A stretch of 64,000 nt of DNA, taken from positions 29,279 to 93,278 of the forward strand of contig JAFRWN010000013.1 of the NCBI GenBank assembly GCA_017437965.1, read 5' to 3'. The stretch's first letter is position 1. Each line of letters begins with the position of its first letter. Shown one piece after another: positions 45,152 to 53,735 of this stretch. This DNA is from Lachnospiraceae bacterium. GTDB lineage: Bacteria; Bacillota; Clostridia; Lachnospirales; Lachnospiraceae. The notes below the pieces were generated by a model. The model was not told the origin of the DNA. It saw only the letters and a list, made by a program, of their open reading frames with translations, and made no database searches. Position numbers and translations under genes: made by a program.

Positions 45152-46141
45152 ATGAAAATTTTAAGAAATACGATTGATTCCTTTACGGTTCTTAAAAATG
45201 ATCAGCAGCTTGCCAATGACAAGCTGAAGCTCAAAAAGACCGCAAAGAAATTTATCTTTACCCTTTTCAGTCTGATAGTGCTTATCGGTATAGCTTACAT
45301 AATCCTCAGTCCGCTGATTGAAATTTTCACTCATGCATTTTTCTCGGACAACGATGCGACCGACCCGATGGTTTACATCATAGCGAGAAATCATACGACA
45401 GAAAAATTCAAAGCGGTAATCAAGGTAATGAAGTATTGGACAATACTCAGAAGCACGATGCTGAACGATATAATCCTGATGATAATACAGGTTATTATCT
45501 GCTCGATGGTCGGCTACGGTTTTGCAAGATTTGATTTTCCGTTCAAGAAAATACTCTTTGCATTCGTAGTTGTAATGATCGTAGTTCCTTCACATGCGAT
45601 CATGCTTCCCCTTTACATCGTTTTCAGAAGCTTTGATGTATTCGGAATCGTTAAACTGTTCAATCATGGCGAGGCTATGAACCTCCTTAAGACCATGAAG
45701 CCGATCTACATCATGACAGCACTTGGCTGCGGACTCAATTCCGGTATTTATATCTACATTTTCAACCAGTTCTTCCGTGGACTTCCCAAGGAAATAGAAG
45801 AGGCTGCATTTGTAGACGGTGCCGGTACATTCTATACCTACTTCCGCATCATGCTTGTCAATGCGATCCCTTCAGTTATTACCGTATCGGTATTCTCGAT
45901 CGTATGGCAGTACAATGATTTCTTCTTCATCAAACTGTTCAAGGTTGCTGACTGGATTTCGGTTAAAGTTTCGACAGTATATGATTCCATCGGAAACATA
46001 TACAGGATCAATTCACCTACGATAAATCAGCTGTATCTCGACGCTGCGATAGTGCTGGATCTCTTGCCCGTACTGATCATTTACATGGTACTTCAGAAGT
46101 ACTTTGTAGAGGGTGTTGAAAGATCAGGTATAGTAGGATAA
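45152..46141 (+). CDS. carbohydrate ABC transporter permease B2 (MalG-type)
   Basis: A 329-residue permease with a charged cytosolic N-terminus, then six expected transmembrane helices and a long first external loop (about 55-95). The EAA-type loop is EEAAFVDGAGTFYTYFRIML (about residues 214-233). It is the last gene of the operon; a strong hairpin follows 16 bases after its stop. It pairs with permease B1 and probably with the lipoprotein solute-binding protein at 47899. Confidence 0.9.
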   Translation: MKILRNTIDSFTVLKNDQQLANDKLKLKKTAKKFIFTLFSLIVLIGIAYIILSPLIEIFTHAFFSDNDATDPMVYIIARNHTTEKFKAVIKVMKYWTILRSTMLNDIILMIIQVIICSMVGYGFARFDFPFKKILFAFVVVMIVVPSHAIMLPLYIVFRSFDVFGIVKLFNHGEAMNLLKTMKPIYIMTALGCGLNSGIYIYIFNQFFRGLPKEIEEAAFVDGAGTFYTYFRIMLVNAIPSVITVSVFSIVWQYNDFFFIKLFKVADWISVKVSTVYDSIGNIYRINSPTINQLYLDAAIVLDLLPVLIIYMVLQKYFVEGVERSGIVG

Positions 46142-46156
46142 TATTAAGTGTTTTCT

Positions 46157-46184
46157 ATGGCAGGTATATTATTATACCTGCCAT
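46157..46184 (+). terminator. hairpin terminating the nine-gene operon
   Basis: ATGGCAGGTATA (46157-46168) and TATACCTGCCAT (46173-46184) form a perfect 12-bp stem with loop TTAT. The following sequence is T-rich, but the main T run (46195-46200) is about 10 bases further on. Confidence 0.7.
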
Positions 46185-46234
46185 ATTTGTACGATTTTTT
46201 GACAAAAAATTAATATTTTTTGTGCATATTTTTG

Positions 46235-46263
46235 TTGCTTTTATCCAAGCTTTGGAGTATAAT
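46235..46263 (+). promoter_or_regulatory. promoter of the lipoprotein pair
   Basis: TTGCTT at 46235-46240, a 17-base spacer and consensus TATAAT at 46258-46263. The genes it drives use many T-ending codons (GCT, GGT, GTT), consistent with high expression. Confidence 0.8.
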
Positions 46264-46275
46264 GCACTTATAAAG

Positions 46276-46317
46276 GCAAAACTGCGTTTTGCGACATTTT
46301 TTGAGTAAAAAACTCAA
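46276..46317 (+). promoter_or_regulatory. two hairpins in the mRNA leader of the lipoprotein pair
   Basis: GCAAAAC (46276-46282) pairs with GTTTTGC (46286-46292), and TTGAGT (46301-46306) pairs with ACTCAA (46312-46317). They lie between the likely start site and AAGGAGGA. A T run follows the first. They may stabilise the mRNA or attenuate it; no known riboswitch class is recognised. Confidence 0.45.
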
Positions 46318-46332
46318 GAAAAGGAGGAACTT

Positions 46333-47880
46333 ATGTTTAAGAAGAAATTAATCGCTTTTGGACTTTGTTGCGCAATGCTTGGTTCAATGGCAGCATGCGG
46401 ATCTTCAAGCAGCAGTAGCAGTTCATCATCATCTGCTTCTGAGTCTTCATCATCTGCAGCTCCTGTTGATTCATCATCAAGCAGCAGTTCATCAGCAGAG
46501 CCGTCCGAGTCCTCTACCCCTTCTGAACCAGCAGGATCAACAGAGCAGGCTCCGGGTGGAAAAACTCTCAGGAACGCTTCCGCAGATCACAGTGCTATTG
46601 ATGCAGGTAGCATAGTGAACTTCGAAGATGGTTCTCTTTCTTTCGTTAAGTACAATGAGACAGATTGGGCAAGAGCATTTGACGCTAAGCCTGAAGTTGC
46701 AGATGCTTACGGTTCAAAAGTACTTAAGGTTGTTCGTCCTAAGGGCGGAGTTCCTGTAGTTGCTCTTGATGCAAGCGCACTTCTTGGTGCAGATGCTTCA
46801 AAGTGTAAATCACTTTCACTTGATCTCGGTATCATCGTTAACGAGGAATACAAGTCACAGTTCCCGTCATGTTCAGGTACTGTCAGAGTATTTGACGGTG
46901 AAAAGAACAAGATAGGCGAAGTTGCTTATTCTAACTATTCTGACAAGAATGCAGTAAAGACTGTTTATGTAAACCTTAACGGAACTCTTACAGAGGGAAG
47001 CTACATTTACATTTCAGGCTTCGAAGACACTGCCAAATCTAAATATGCCGATTTCATCATGGACAATGTAATTTTCTATGACGGAACATATGATGACAAG
47101 GCTAACAAGGTTGACGGAAATGCACTTAAGGTTGATTCGAGCAAGGCATTCTCTGTTGCCGGCTTTGGTGAATTTGACTGGACTGGCGGAACAGCAGCTC
47201 CTAGTGATGAGCAGGTTCTCTTCATGGGTGGTGAGGCTAACAATAACTGGTGGCCTAAGGATTACAATGCTTTTTCACTTACCCGTACTCAGGAAGAACT
47301 GGATTCTAAGACCGGTGATGCTCACAATAAGTCATACGCATTCAGCCCTGATATTTTTACATCTGATGCAGTGCTTACCATTTACTATGAGGTTCCTGAT
47401 TTTGAAGCTGGACAGGATTATCAGTGGTATCCTTACTTCAGAATTCAGAACGAGCCTAATGAGATCCCTGAGGTTGATGAAAATGGCAATCCTGTTTATG
47501 AGACCGACAAAGAGGGTAATCAGAAGCTCGATGCTGACAACAATCCTATTCCTAAGATGAAACCAGATCCTACTCCCGATGGTTCGGGCTGGTATGGTGA
47601 CGGCAATAATGTTATTGACGTAGAGCCTTCTGCTAGAAATGAGTCTTACTCAATTGTTCAGTTTAAGGTTAGTGATATTGAAAATCTTCATGCTGCTCTG
47701 ATTGAAAGCAATTATAATAAGGCTAAGAAGAAAGCCGAAAAGAAGGGTGAAACATTTACTGAGGTTATGGTTGATGCTTCGGCAGAACCTTGGATCAAGT
47801 ATGCTGATTTCATGGGTGTTGCCGACAGAGGTATGAAGATTAACATTTTGGCTGTTACTATAGGTAAAGCCAGCAATTAA
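46333..47880 (+). CDS. poly-Ser-linker lipoprotein, probable surface glycan-binding protein
   Basis: A 515-residue lipoprotein: signal peptide with lipobox ending at Cys22 (GSMAAC), a serine-rich linker (about 23-70), then two beta-rich regions. The first (about 90-245; VNFEDGSLSFVKYNETDWARAF, KYADFIMDNVIFYDG) resembles carbohydrate-binding modules of the CBM-like jelly-roll type. The second (about 265-515) ends in MKINILAVTIGKA and contains Trp-rich ANNNWWPKDYNAF and DYQWYPYFRIQN, typical of sugar-stacking surfaces. No catalytic motif is visible. The family is not certain. It is co-transcribed with the solute-binding protein 18 bases downstream, suggesting it presents glycans to that transporter. 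Confidence 0.7.
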   Translation: MFKKKLIAFGLCCAMLGSMAACGSSSSSSSSSSSASESSSSAAPVDSSSSSSSSAEPSESSTPSEPAGSTEQAPGGKTLRNASADHSAIDAGSIVNFEDGSLSFVKYNETDWARAFDAKPEVADAYGSKVLKVVRPKGGVPVVALDASALLGADASKCKSLSLDLGIIVNEEYKSQFPSCSGTVRVFDGEKNKIGEVAYSNYSDKNAVKTVYVNLNGTLTEGSYIYISGFEDTAKSKYADFIMDNVIFYDGTYDDKANKVDGNALKVDSSKAFSVAGFGEFDWTGGTAAPSDEQVLFMGGEANNNWWPKDYNAFSLTRTQEELDSKTGDAHNKSYAFSPDIFTSDAVLTIYYEVPDFEAGQDYQWYPYFRIQNEPNEIPEVDENGNPVYETDKEGNQKLDADNNPIPKMKPDPTPDGSGWYGDGNNVIDVEPSARNESYSIVQFKVSDIENLHAALIESNYNKAKKKAEKKGETFTEVMVDASAEPWIKYADFMGVADRGMKINILAVTIGKASN

Positions 47881-47898
47881 TCAAAGGAGGAAAAATAG

Positions 47899-49410
47899 GT
47901 GAACTATTTAAAGAAATCAGTTGCACTTCTGCTTGTTGCAGTAATGGTTCTTGCTCTTGCTGCATGCGGTAAGTCAAGTTCATCAAGCAGCTCCTCAGCA
48001 AGCTCATCTTCCAGCGCAGGAGAGAGCTCATCTGCAGGAGATTCAAGTTCTTCTCTTTATTCAAAAGATACAAGAGAAATACTTATTGGTACTTGGTACG
48101 AGCAGTACTATACCTCAGATCATCAGTCAATTGATGATAACCCCAGTGTTACCAACGTTGTTAATGCACAGATGCAGCTTGACAACATGAGAGCAATTGA
48201 AAAGAAGTACAACATCGAGCTTCGTTTCTGGAACATGACATGGCAGGGTGTTATTGAGTCTATCAATACCTCTATCATGGCTGGTAAGCCCGACTGCCAG
48301 GTTTATCTTGTAGACCTTCAGTTTGGTATCCCTGCAGTTCTTGCTGGTTATGCAATGTCTCTTGAAGATATCCTTCAGAAGGATGCAAAGGCAAGCCTTG
48401 TAGATGAAGCTCATAAGGATATTTTCTCTGACGCAGGTTCTGTAGTTGTAAAGACACTTTGCCTCTCACCCGGATCTGCTGATACCTACCTTTTCACAGC
48501 AAACTCTGTAAACCTTACAGCTTATCCTCTTGGATACAACAGCGACCTTATCAAGAAGTATGGTCTTGAAGATCCCAGAGAGCTTGCTGCAAAGGGTGAG
48601 TGGACTTGGGAAAAATGGAGAACCATGATGAAGGCTATCACTCAGGATACCGATTCTGATGGTGCTACTGATCAGTGGGGCTTCCGTGGCGCATGGAACG
48701 TTCTTTTCCCTGCACTCCTTATGTCAAATAACGCACACATTGCCTCTCCTATAAAGGGAGATGATGGTAAGGTTCATGAGATGCTTACTTCTCAGCCTAC
48801 CATTGAAGCACTTAACTTCCTTCATGACATGTATCAGACAGATAAGGTTTCCTTCTGGGATCCTGACTGTGATGCTAACTGGAACGATAACGTTTATGCT
48901 TGGGCTAAGCAGAACATCGGTTTCTGGGTTGACCAGCCTTGGATTGCTCAGGAAGCAGATCCTGATCAGGTTATGATGAAGAACCGTGTACTTGTTACCT
49001 GGCCTGTTGGTCCTTCCGGAAACAAGGACACCAATCCTATGTTCAACCAGACTGTAGGTTCTTACTATATCATTCCTTCAGGTACTGAGGATGCTCAGCA
49101 GGTATACTGTGTAATGTATGATTACTTCAACTGGTATGCAGGCGACACCACTCTCCGTGATGATGATGAATGGTTCCGTACATGGACTTACACTGATGAG
49201 AACTTCGACGTTCTTAAGTCTATGGCTGATGAAGATAAGGATTACACAATGGAACTTTGGGATCAGGTACCTTACGATGAGGCACTCACAATCAGAGCTA
49301 TCATCGAGCTCGGTGCTAACCCTGACTTCCAGCCTATCGATGTATCAACCTTCGTTGAGGCAAACAAGAACAGAGTTCAGGATTATGTAGATAAGCTTTT
49401 CAATAAGTAA
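47899..49410 (+). CDS. lipoprotein ABC transporter solute-binding protein with poly-Ser linker
   Basis: A 503-residue extracellular binding protein of the carbohydrate type. Lipobox LALAAC places the lipidated Cys at 23, followed by a serine-rich linker to about residue 52. The binding domain contains NTSIMAGKPDCQVYLVDLQF, PLGYNSDLIKKYGLEDP, GEWTWEKWRTMMKAI and TDSDGATDQWGFRG, all typical of family-1 sugar-binding proteins. The start is GTG 47899 with AAAGGAGG at 47883-47890. It is encoded right after permease pair B and is likely its binding protein. A strong hairpin ends the transcript. Confidence 0.9.
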   Translation: MNYLKKSVALLLVAVMVLALAACGKSSSSSSSSASSSSSAGESSSAGDSSSSLYSKDTREILIGTWYEQYYTSDHQSIDDNPSVTNVVNAQMQLDNMRAIEKKYNIELRFWNMTWQGVIESINTSIMAGKPDCQVYLVDLQFGIPAVLAGYAMSLEDILQKDAKASLVDEAHKDIFSDAGSVVVKTLCLSPGSADTYLFTANSVNLTAYPLGYNSDLIKKYGLEDPRELAAKGEWTWEKWRTMMKAITQDTDSDGATDQWGFRGAWNVLFPALLMSNNAHIASPIKGDDGKVHEMLTSQPTIEALNFLHDMYQTDKVSFWDPDCDANWNDNVYAWAKQNIGFWVDQPWIAQEADPDQVMMKNRVLVTWPVGPSGNKDTNPMFNQTVGSYYIIPSGTEDAQQVYCVMYDYFNWYAGDTTLRDDDEWFRTWTYTDENFDVLKSMADEDKDYTMELWDQVPYDEALTIRAIIELGANPDFQPIDVSTFVEANKNRVQDYVDKLFNK

Positions 49411-49433
49411 TTTACATCATTGAATATTTAAGT

Positions 49434-49462
49434 CAAAGAGCCGGTTTAATACCGGCTCTTTG
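49434..49462 (+). terminator. terminator hairpin after the solute-binding protein gene
   Basis: CAAAGAGCCGGT (49434-49445) and ACCGGCTCTTTG (49451-49462) form a perfect 12-bp stem with loop TTAAT. The T run is short, but the A-rich/T-rich stem base is typical. Confidence 0.8.
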
Positions 49463-49579
49463 ATAATATTATGATTGTTTTTAATATATTCATACGATTT
49501 TTAAAAAGAATTTTTCAAGCATTTATGACTATATTAGACGATAATCATAATATAAAAGTACAATCAAAAGGAGAAGGTA

Positions 49580-50749
49580 ATGCTGACATTAAGTGAACGT
49601 GCAAAATCACAGCTTGAAAATGTGATCCTACCATTCTGGAAGAGTCTGATCGATGAAAAATATGGCGGATTCTACGGATATATGGATTTTGATCTCAATA
49701 TAGACAAAACTGCTGTAAAGGGTTGTATACTTAACAGCCGTATTCTTTGGTTCTTTTCAAATGTATACCTTGTTACAAAAGATAACAGTGTTCTGAAATA
49801 TGCAAATCATGCCTTTGAGTTCATGAAAGATCACTGTTTCGATGATCTCAATGGTGGTATATATTGGTCGCTAAAATATGATGGTTCTCCCGAAGATACA
49901 ACAAAGCATACCTATAATCAGGCATTTGCTATATATGCCCTGTCATCTTACTATGACATCACAGGAGACGACGATGCGAAAAGGCTGGCTCTTTCGTTAT
50001 ATGATATAATCGAGAGCAAAATGAAGGATGAGCTTGGCTATCTTGAGGCTTTTACCATTGATTTCAAACCCGAAAGTAATGAAAAGCTTTCCGAAAACGG
50101 TGTAATGGCTGAAAAAACAATGAATACCCTGCTTCATGTTTTTGAAGCATATACTGAAGGTGTAAGGGTGTTCAAGCATGAAGGAATGAAAAAACAGCTG
50201 TACTTTATGCTTGATATAATTGAAAACAAGATATTTAATCCGGAAAAGAGAAGACAGGAAGTTTTCTTTGACAAGGAATATAATTCACTTATCGACCTTC
50301 ATTCCTATGGCCATGATATCGAGACCTCCTGGCTTGTTGACAGGGCTCTTGATATACTTGCCGATGAAGAACTGAATAAAAGAATATTCCCTATAACAAG
50401 TACTCTTTCCGAGAAAATATATGAAAGAGCCTATGTGGATCATTCCCTTCTTAACGAATGTGAGAATGGTGTTGATGACGAAAAAAGGATATGGTGGGTT
50501 CAGGCTGAAACTGTAGTCGGTTTTTTCAATGCATACCAGAGAAGTGGAAATAAAAAATTTAAGGAAGCTTCAGAGGATGTGCTTTCGTACATTGAAAACA
50601 CCCTTACCGATAAACGTCCAGGCTCAGAATGGTTCTGGTGTGTGGACAAAAACGGCGAACCCAGTTCAAGACAGCCGATCGTAGAGCCTTGGAAATGTCC
50701 GTACCACAACGGTAGAATGTGCCTTGAGCTTATTGAAAGATGCAAGTAA
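49580..50749 (+). CDS. AGE-family cellobiose/mannobiose 2-epimerase
   Basis: A 389-residue cytosolic (alpha/alpha)6-barrel enzyme that epimerises the reducing-end sugar of beta-1,4-linked disaccharides, turning mannobiose into mannosyl-glucose. Family motifs are clear: LNSRILWFF (51-59), KHTYNQAFAIYAL (109-121), MNTLLHVFEAY with His186, DLHSYGHDIETSWLVDRA with His241 and His245, WWVQAETVVGFFNAY and PYHNGRM with His376. Length equals that of the cellobiose 2-epimerase of Ruminococcus. GGAGAAGG precedes ATG 49580. No convincing promoter is visible in the 117 bases after the upstream terminator, although expression must start there. It is followed by its natural partner, GH130. Confidence 0.92.
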   Translation: MLTLSERAKSQLENVILPFWKSLIDEKYGGFYGYMDFDLNIDKTAVKGCILNSRILWFFSNVYLVTKDNSVLKYANHAFEFMKDHCFDDLNGGIYWSLKYDGSPEDTTKHTYNQAFAIYALSSYYDITGDDDAKRLALSLYDIIESKMKDELGYLEAFTIDFKPESNEKLSENGVMAEKTMNTLLHVFEAYTEGVRVFKHEGMKKQLYFMLDIIENKIFNPEKRRQEVFFDKEYNSLIDLHSYGHDIETSWLVDRALDILADEELNKRIFPITSTLSEKIYERAYVDHSLLNECENGVDDEKRIWWVQAETVVGFFNAYQRSGNKKFKEASEDVLSYIENTLTDKRPGSEWFWCVDKNGEPSSRQPIVEPWKCPYHNGRMCLELIERCK

Positions 50750-50768
50750 TTACTAAAAGGAGATTTTT

Positions 50769-51944
50769 ATGATACACCCTCGTTACTATGAAGAATTAAG
50801 AAAGCAGGAGGCTCTTATCACAAGAGCAAATGAACCTGATGAGTTTTATAACGGAATTTATGTAAAGTACAAAAATCCCGTAGTGACAAGAGAAATGGTT
50901 CCACTGTTCTGGAGATATGATCTTGATACCGAGACTAATCCCAACTTCATGGAAAGACTTGGCATCAATGCCACAATGAATTCCGGCGCTATCAAGCTTA
51001 ACGGGAAATATTATCTTGTTGTAAGGACTGAAGGAAACGACAGAAAATCGTTCTTTGCTGTTGCCGAAAGCCCGAACGGTATCGATAATTTCAGATTCTG
51101 GGATTATCCTGTTGTTTTGCCGGATACCTGCCCTGAAGAAACCAATGTATATGATATGCGTCTGACAAAACATGAGGACGGCTGGATTTACGGCGTTTTC
51201 TGTTCGGAAAGCAAAGACCATTCGGTAAATGATCTTTCGGCCGCAGTTGCAGCTGCAGGAATCGTAAGGACCAAGGATCTCAAAACATGGGAGAGGCTCG
51301 ATAATCTTAAGACTCTCAATTCCCCCCAGCAAAGAAATGTAGTGCTTCATCCGGAATTCATTAATGGGAAATATGCTTTCTATACACGTCCGATGGATGA
51401 TTTCATTGATACCGGCTCAGGCGGAGGAATCGGTTTCGGACTCTGTGATGATATCGAACATGCTGTAATTGATGAAGAAATCATTACAAGTACAAGAAAA
51501 TATCATACTATCACAGAAGTAAAGAACGGAGCGGGAGCAGTGCCCATCAAATCAGACCGTGGTTGGCTTCATATTGCACATGGAGTAAGAAATACAGCAG
51601 CAGGTCTTCGATATGTACTTTACTGCTTTGCAACAGATCTGAATGAGCCATGGAAAGTGATCGCCGAGCCTTCAGGAATGTTTCTCGGACCTCATGGCTG
51701 GGAAAGGGTAGGAGATGTTTCAAATGTTGTATTTACAAATGGTGCAATTGCAGATGATAACGGAGAAATCCTCATCTACTACGCATCTTCTGACACAAGG
51801 ATGCATGTAGCCAAAACAACGATAAAAAAGCTTTGTGACTTCATTTTCAACACTCCCGAGGACCCTTTGAGAAGCCCTGACTGCGTAAAACAGAGAATAA
51901 AACTCATAAATAAAAATCTTGAGCTTTTAAAATCCGGAAAATAA
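50769..51944 (+). CDS. GH130 4-O-beta-D-mannosyl-D-glucose phosphorylase
   Basis: A 391-residue cytosolic five-bladed beta-propeller phosphorylase. It splits Man-beta-1,4-Glc with phosphate into mannose 1-phosphate and glucose. Family motifs include [20 protein letters not shown] (about 67-86), [16 protein letters not shown] with the likely acid Asp129, [11 protein letters not shown] and [20 protein letters not shown]; the phosphate-binding basic residues are in these segments. The MGP-type subfamily (GH130_1) is suggested by length and by genetic pairing with the epimerase 19 bases upstream. AAAGGAG precedes the start. Confidence 0.93.
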   Translation: MIHPRYYEELRKQEALITRANEPDEFYNGIYVKYKNPVVTREMVPLFWRYDLDTETNPNFMERLGINATMNSGAIKLNGKYYLVVRTEGNDRKSFFAVAESPNGIDNFRFWDYPVVLPDTCPEETNVYDMRLTKHEDGWIYGVFCSESKDHSVNDLSAAVAAAGIVRTKDLKTWERLDNLKTLNSPQQRNVVLHPEFINGKYAFYTRPMDDFIDTGSGGGIGFGLCDDIEHAVIDEEIITSTRKYHTITEVKNGAGAVPIKSDRGWLHIAHGVRNTAAGLRYVLYCFATDLNEPWKVIAEPSGMFLGPHGWERVGDVSNVVFTNGAIADDNGEILIYYASSDTRMHVAKTTIKKLCDFIFNTPEDPLRSPDCVKQRIKLINKNLELLKSGK

Positions 51945-51953
51945 TGTTATAAT
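51945..51953 (+). promoter_or_regulatory. possible internal promoter before the phosphohexomutase gene
   Basis: An extended -10, TG at 51945-51946 and TATAAT at 51948-51953, with only a weak -35 (TTTTAA at 51925-51930, 17-base spacing). It would allow separate expression of the hexomutase from the epimerase-phosphorylase pair. Confidence 0.5.
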
Positions 51954-51989
51954 ATAAGACAGTACTTTTTGCTACAGGAGGTTTTTACT

Positions 51990-53714
51990 ATGGACTATTT
52001 GACAAATTACAGACAGTGGTGCGAGGATGAATACTTTGACGCAGAGACAAGAGCCGAGCTTAAGGCTATAGCAGACAACGAGGAAGAGATCAAAGACCGT
52101 TTCTATCGTGACCTCGAATTCGGTACAGGCGGACTCCGTGGTGTTATCGGTGCAGGTACCAACAGAATGAACCTTTATACGATCAGAAAGGCTACCCAGG
52201 GCCTTGCAAACTATATAATCAAAAAAGGCGGACAAGACAAGGGCGTTGCAATTGCCTATGATTCAAGAAGAATGTCTGTTGAATTCTCACTTGAAGCAGC
52301 TCTCTGCCTTTGTGCAAACGGTATCAAGGCATATCGTTTTGAATCACTGAGACCTACTCCCGAGCTTTCGTTTGCAGTTCGTGAGCTTGGATGTATTTCC
52401 GGTATAAATGTAACAGCAAGCCATAATCCGGCAGAATACAACGGTTATAAGGTTTACTGGGAGGACGGTGCCCAGATCACACCTCCTGTAGATTCTGAAA
52501 TCATTGACGAGGTTAATGCAGTAAGTGACTGGAACATGGTAAAGACCATGTCAAGAGCTGAGGCTGAAGCTAAGGGGCTTTTCTTTGAAATCGGAAAGGA
52601 AATCGATGATAAGTATATCTCGGAGCTCAAGAAACTTGTTGTTCAGCCTGAGATTGTAAAAGAAGTAGGAAAGACACTCAAGGTTGTTTATACACCTCTT
52701 CACGGAACAGGAAACCTTCCGGTAAGAAGAATACTTAAGGAAATCGGATTTGAAAATGTTTATGTTGTTCCAGAGCAGGAGCTTCCGGACGGTAATTTCC
52801 CAACAGTAAACTATCCGAATCCTGAAAGTCCTGCTGCTTTTGAGCTTGCACTTAAGCTTGCCAAAGAAGTAGATGCGGATATTGTTCTTGCTACCGATCC
52901 CGATGCAGACCGTCTCGGTGTTTATGCAAAGGATTCAAAGACCGGAGAGTATATGTCATTTACCGGAAACATGTCCGGAATGATAATATGTGAATATATC
53001 CTCAGCCAGAAGAAAGAAAGAGGTCTCCTCAAGGATGACAGCTTTATTGTAAAGACTATCGTATCTACAAATATGGCTGATAAAGTTGCTGAATATTACG
53101 GCGTAGAGATCAAGGAATGCCTTACCGGTTTCAAGTATATAGGTGAGCTTATCAAGCTTGCTGAAGAGAGCGGCAAAGGAACCTATGAGTTCGGTTTCGA
53201 GGAGAGCTATGGTTGTCTTGTAGGTACTCATGCAAGGGATAAGGATGCAGTAGTTGCAGTAATGGCACTTTGTGAGGCTGCAGCAGTTTACTATACCAAG
53301 GGTCTTACCCTCTGGGATCAGATGATGGTGATCTACAACAAGTACGGTTTCTTCAGAGAAGGTCTTGAAACCATAACACTTAAAGGCTTTGAAGGCGCAG
53401 AGAAGATCAAATCAATGATGGAAGCAATCAGGACCAATCCTCCTAAGAAGCTTGGCAGCTACAATGTTGTTTCATTCAGAGATTACCAGAAAGATACAAT
53501 TACCGATCTTGCAAGCGGTGAAGTTAAACCTACCGGGCTTCGTAAGTCAAACGTTCTTTATTTTGATCTTGACAACGATGCATGGGTATGTGTTAGACCT
53601 TCGGGTACAGAACCCAAGATCAAATTCTATATTGGCGTAAAGGGTACAAGCTTTGAAGATGCGGACAAGAAGAGAGAAGAGCTTACCGCCGATCTTATGG
53701 AACTTGCAAAATAA
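51990..53714 (+). CDS. phosphoglucomutase/phosphomannomutase
   Basis: A 574-residue alpha-D-phosphohexomutase of the four-domain family (PgcA-like). The phosphoserine loop is NVTASHNPAEYNGYKVYW, the metal loop ATDPDADRLG, the sugar-binding loop FEESYG and the phosphate-binding C-terminal loop RPSGTEPKIK. It would turn mannose 1-phosphate from the GH130 reaction (and glucose 1-phosphate) into 6-phosphates. ATG 51990 is set by AGGAGGT at 51976-51982; an in-frame ORF start at 51969 is upstream of it. Whether it prefers glucose or mannose cannot be read, but the operon argues for both. Confidence 0.93.
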   Translation: MDYLTNYRQWCEDEYFDAETRAELKAIADNEEEIKDRFYRDLEFGTGGLRGVIGAGTNRMNLYTIRKATQGLANYIIKKGGQDKGVAIAYDSRRMSVEFSLEAALCLCANGIKAYRFESLRPTPELSFAVRELGCISGINVTASHNPAEYNGYKVYWEDGAQITPPVDSEIIDEVNAVSDWNMVKTMSRAEAEAKGLFFEIGKEIDDKYISELKKLVVQPEIVKEVGKTLKVVYTPLHGTGNLPVRRILKEIGFENVYVVPEQELPDGNFPTVNYPNPESPAAFELALKLAKEVDADIVLATDPDADRLGVYAKDSKTGEYMSFTGNMSGMIICEYILSQKKERGLLKDDSFIVKTIVSTNMADKVAEYYGVEIKECLTGFKYIGELIKLAEESGKGTYEFGFEESYGCLVGTHARDKDAVVAVMALCEAAAVYYTKGLTLWDQMMVIYNKYGFFREGLETITLKGFEGAEKIKSMMEAIRTNPPKKLGSYNVVSFRDYQKDTITDLASGEVKPTGLRKSNVLYFDLDNDAWVCVRPSGTEPKIKFYIGVKGTSFEDADKKREELTADLMELAK

Positions 53715-53735
53715 TTGAAAATAAAAGGAGGGTTT

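Noticed and set aside
46390..46520. Poly-Ser tract as a phase-variable repeat
   Set aside because: The serines are encoded by mixed AGC, AGT, TCA and TCT codons, not by a uniform repeat prone to slippage.
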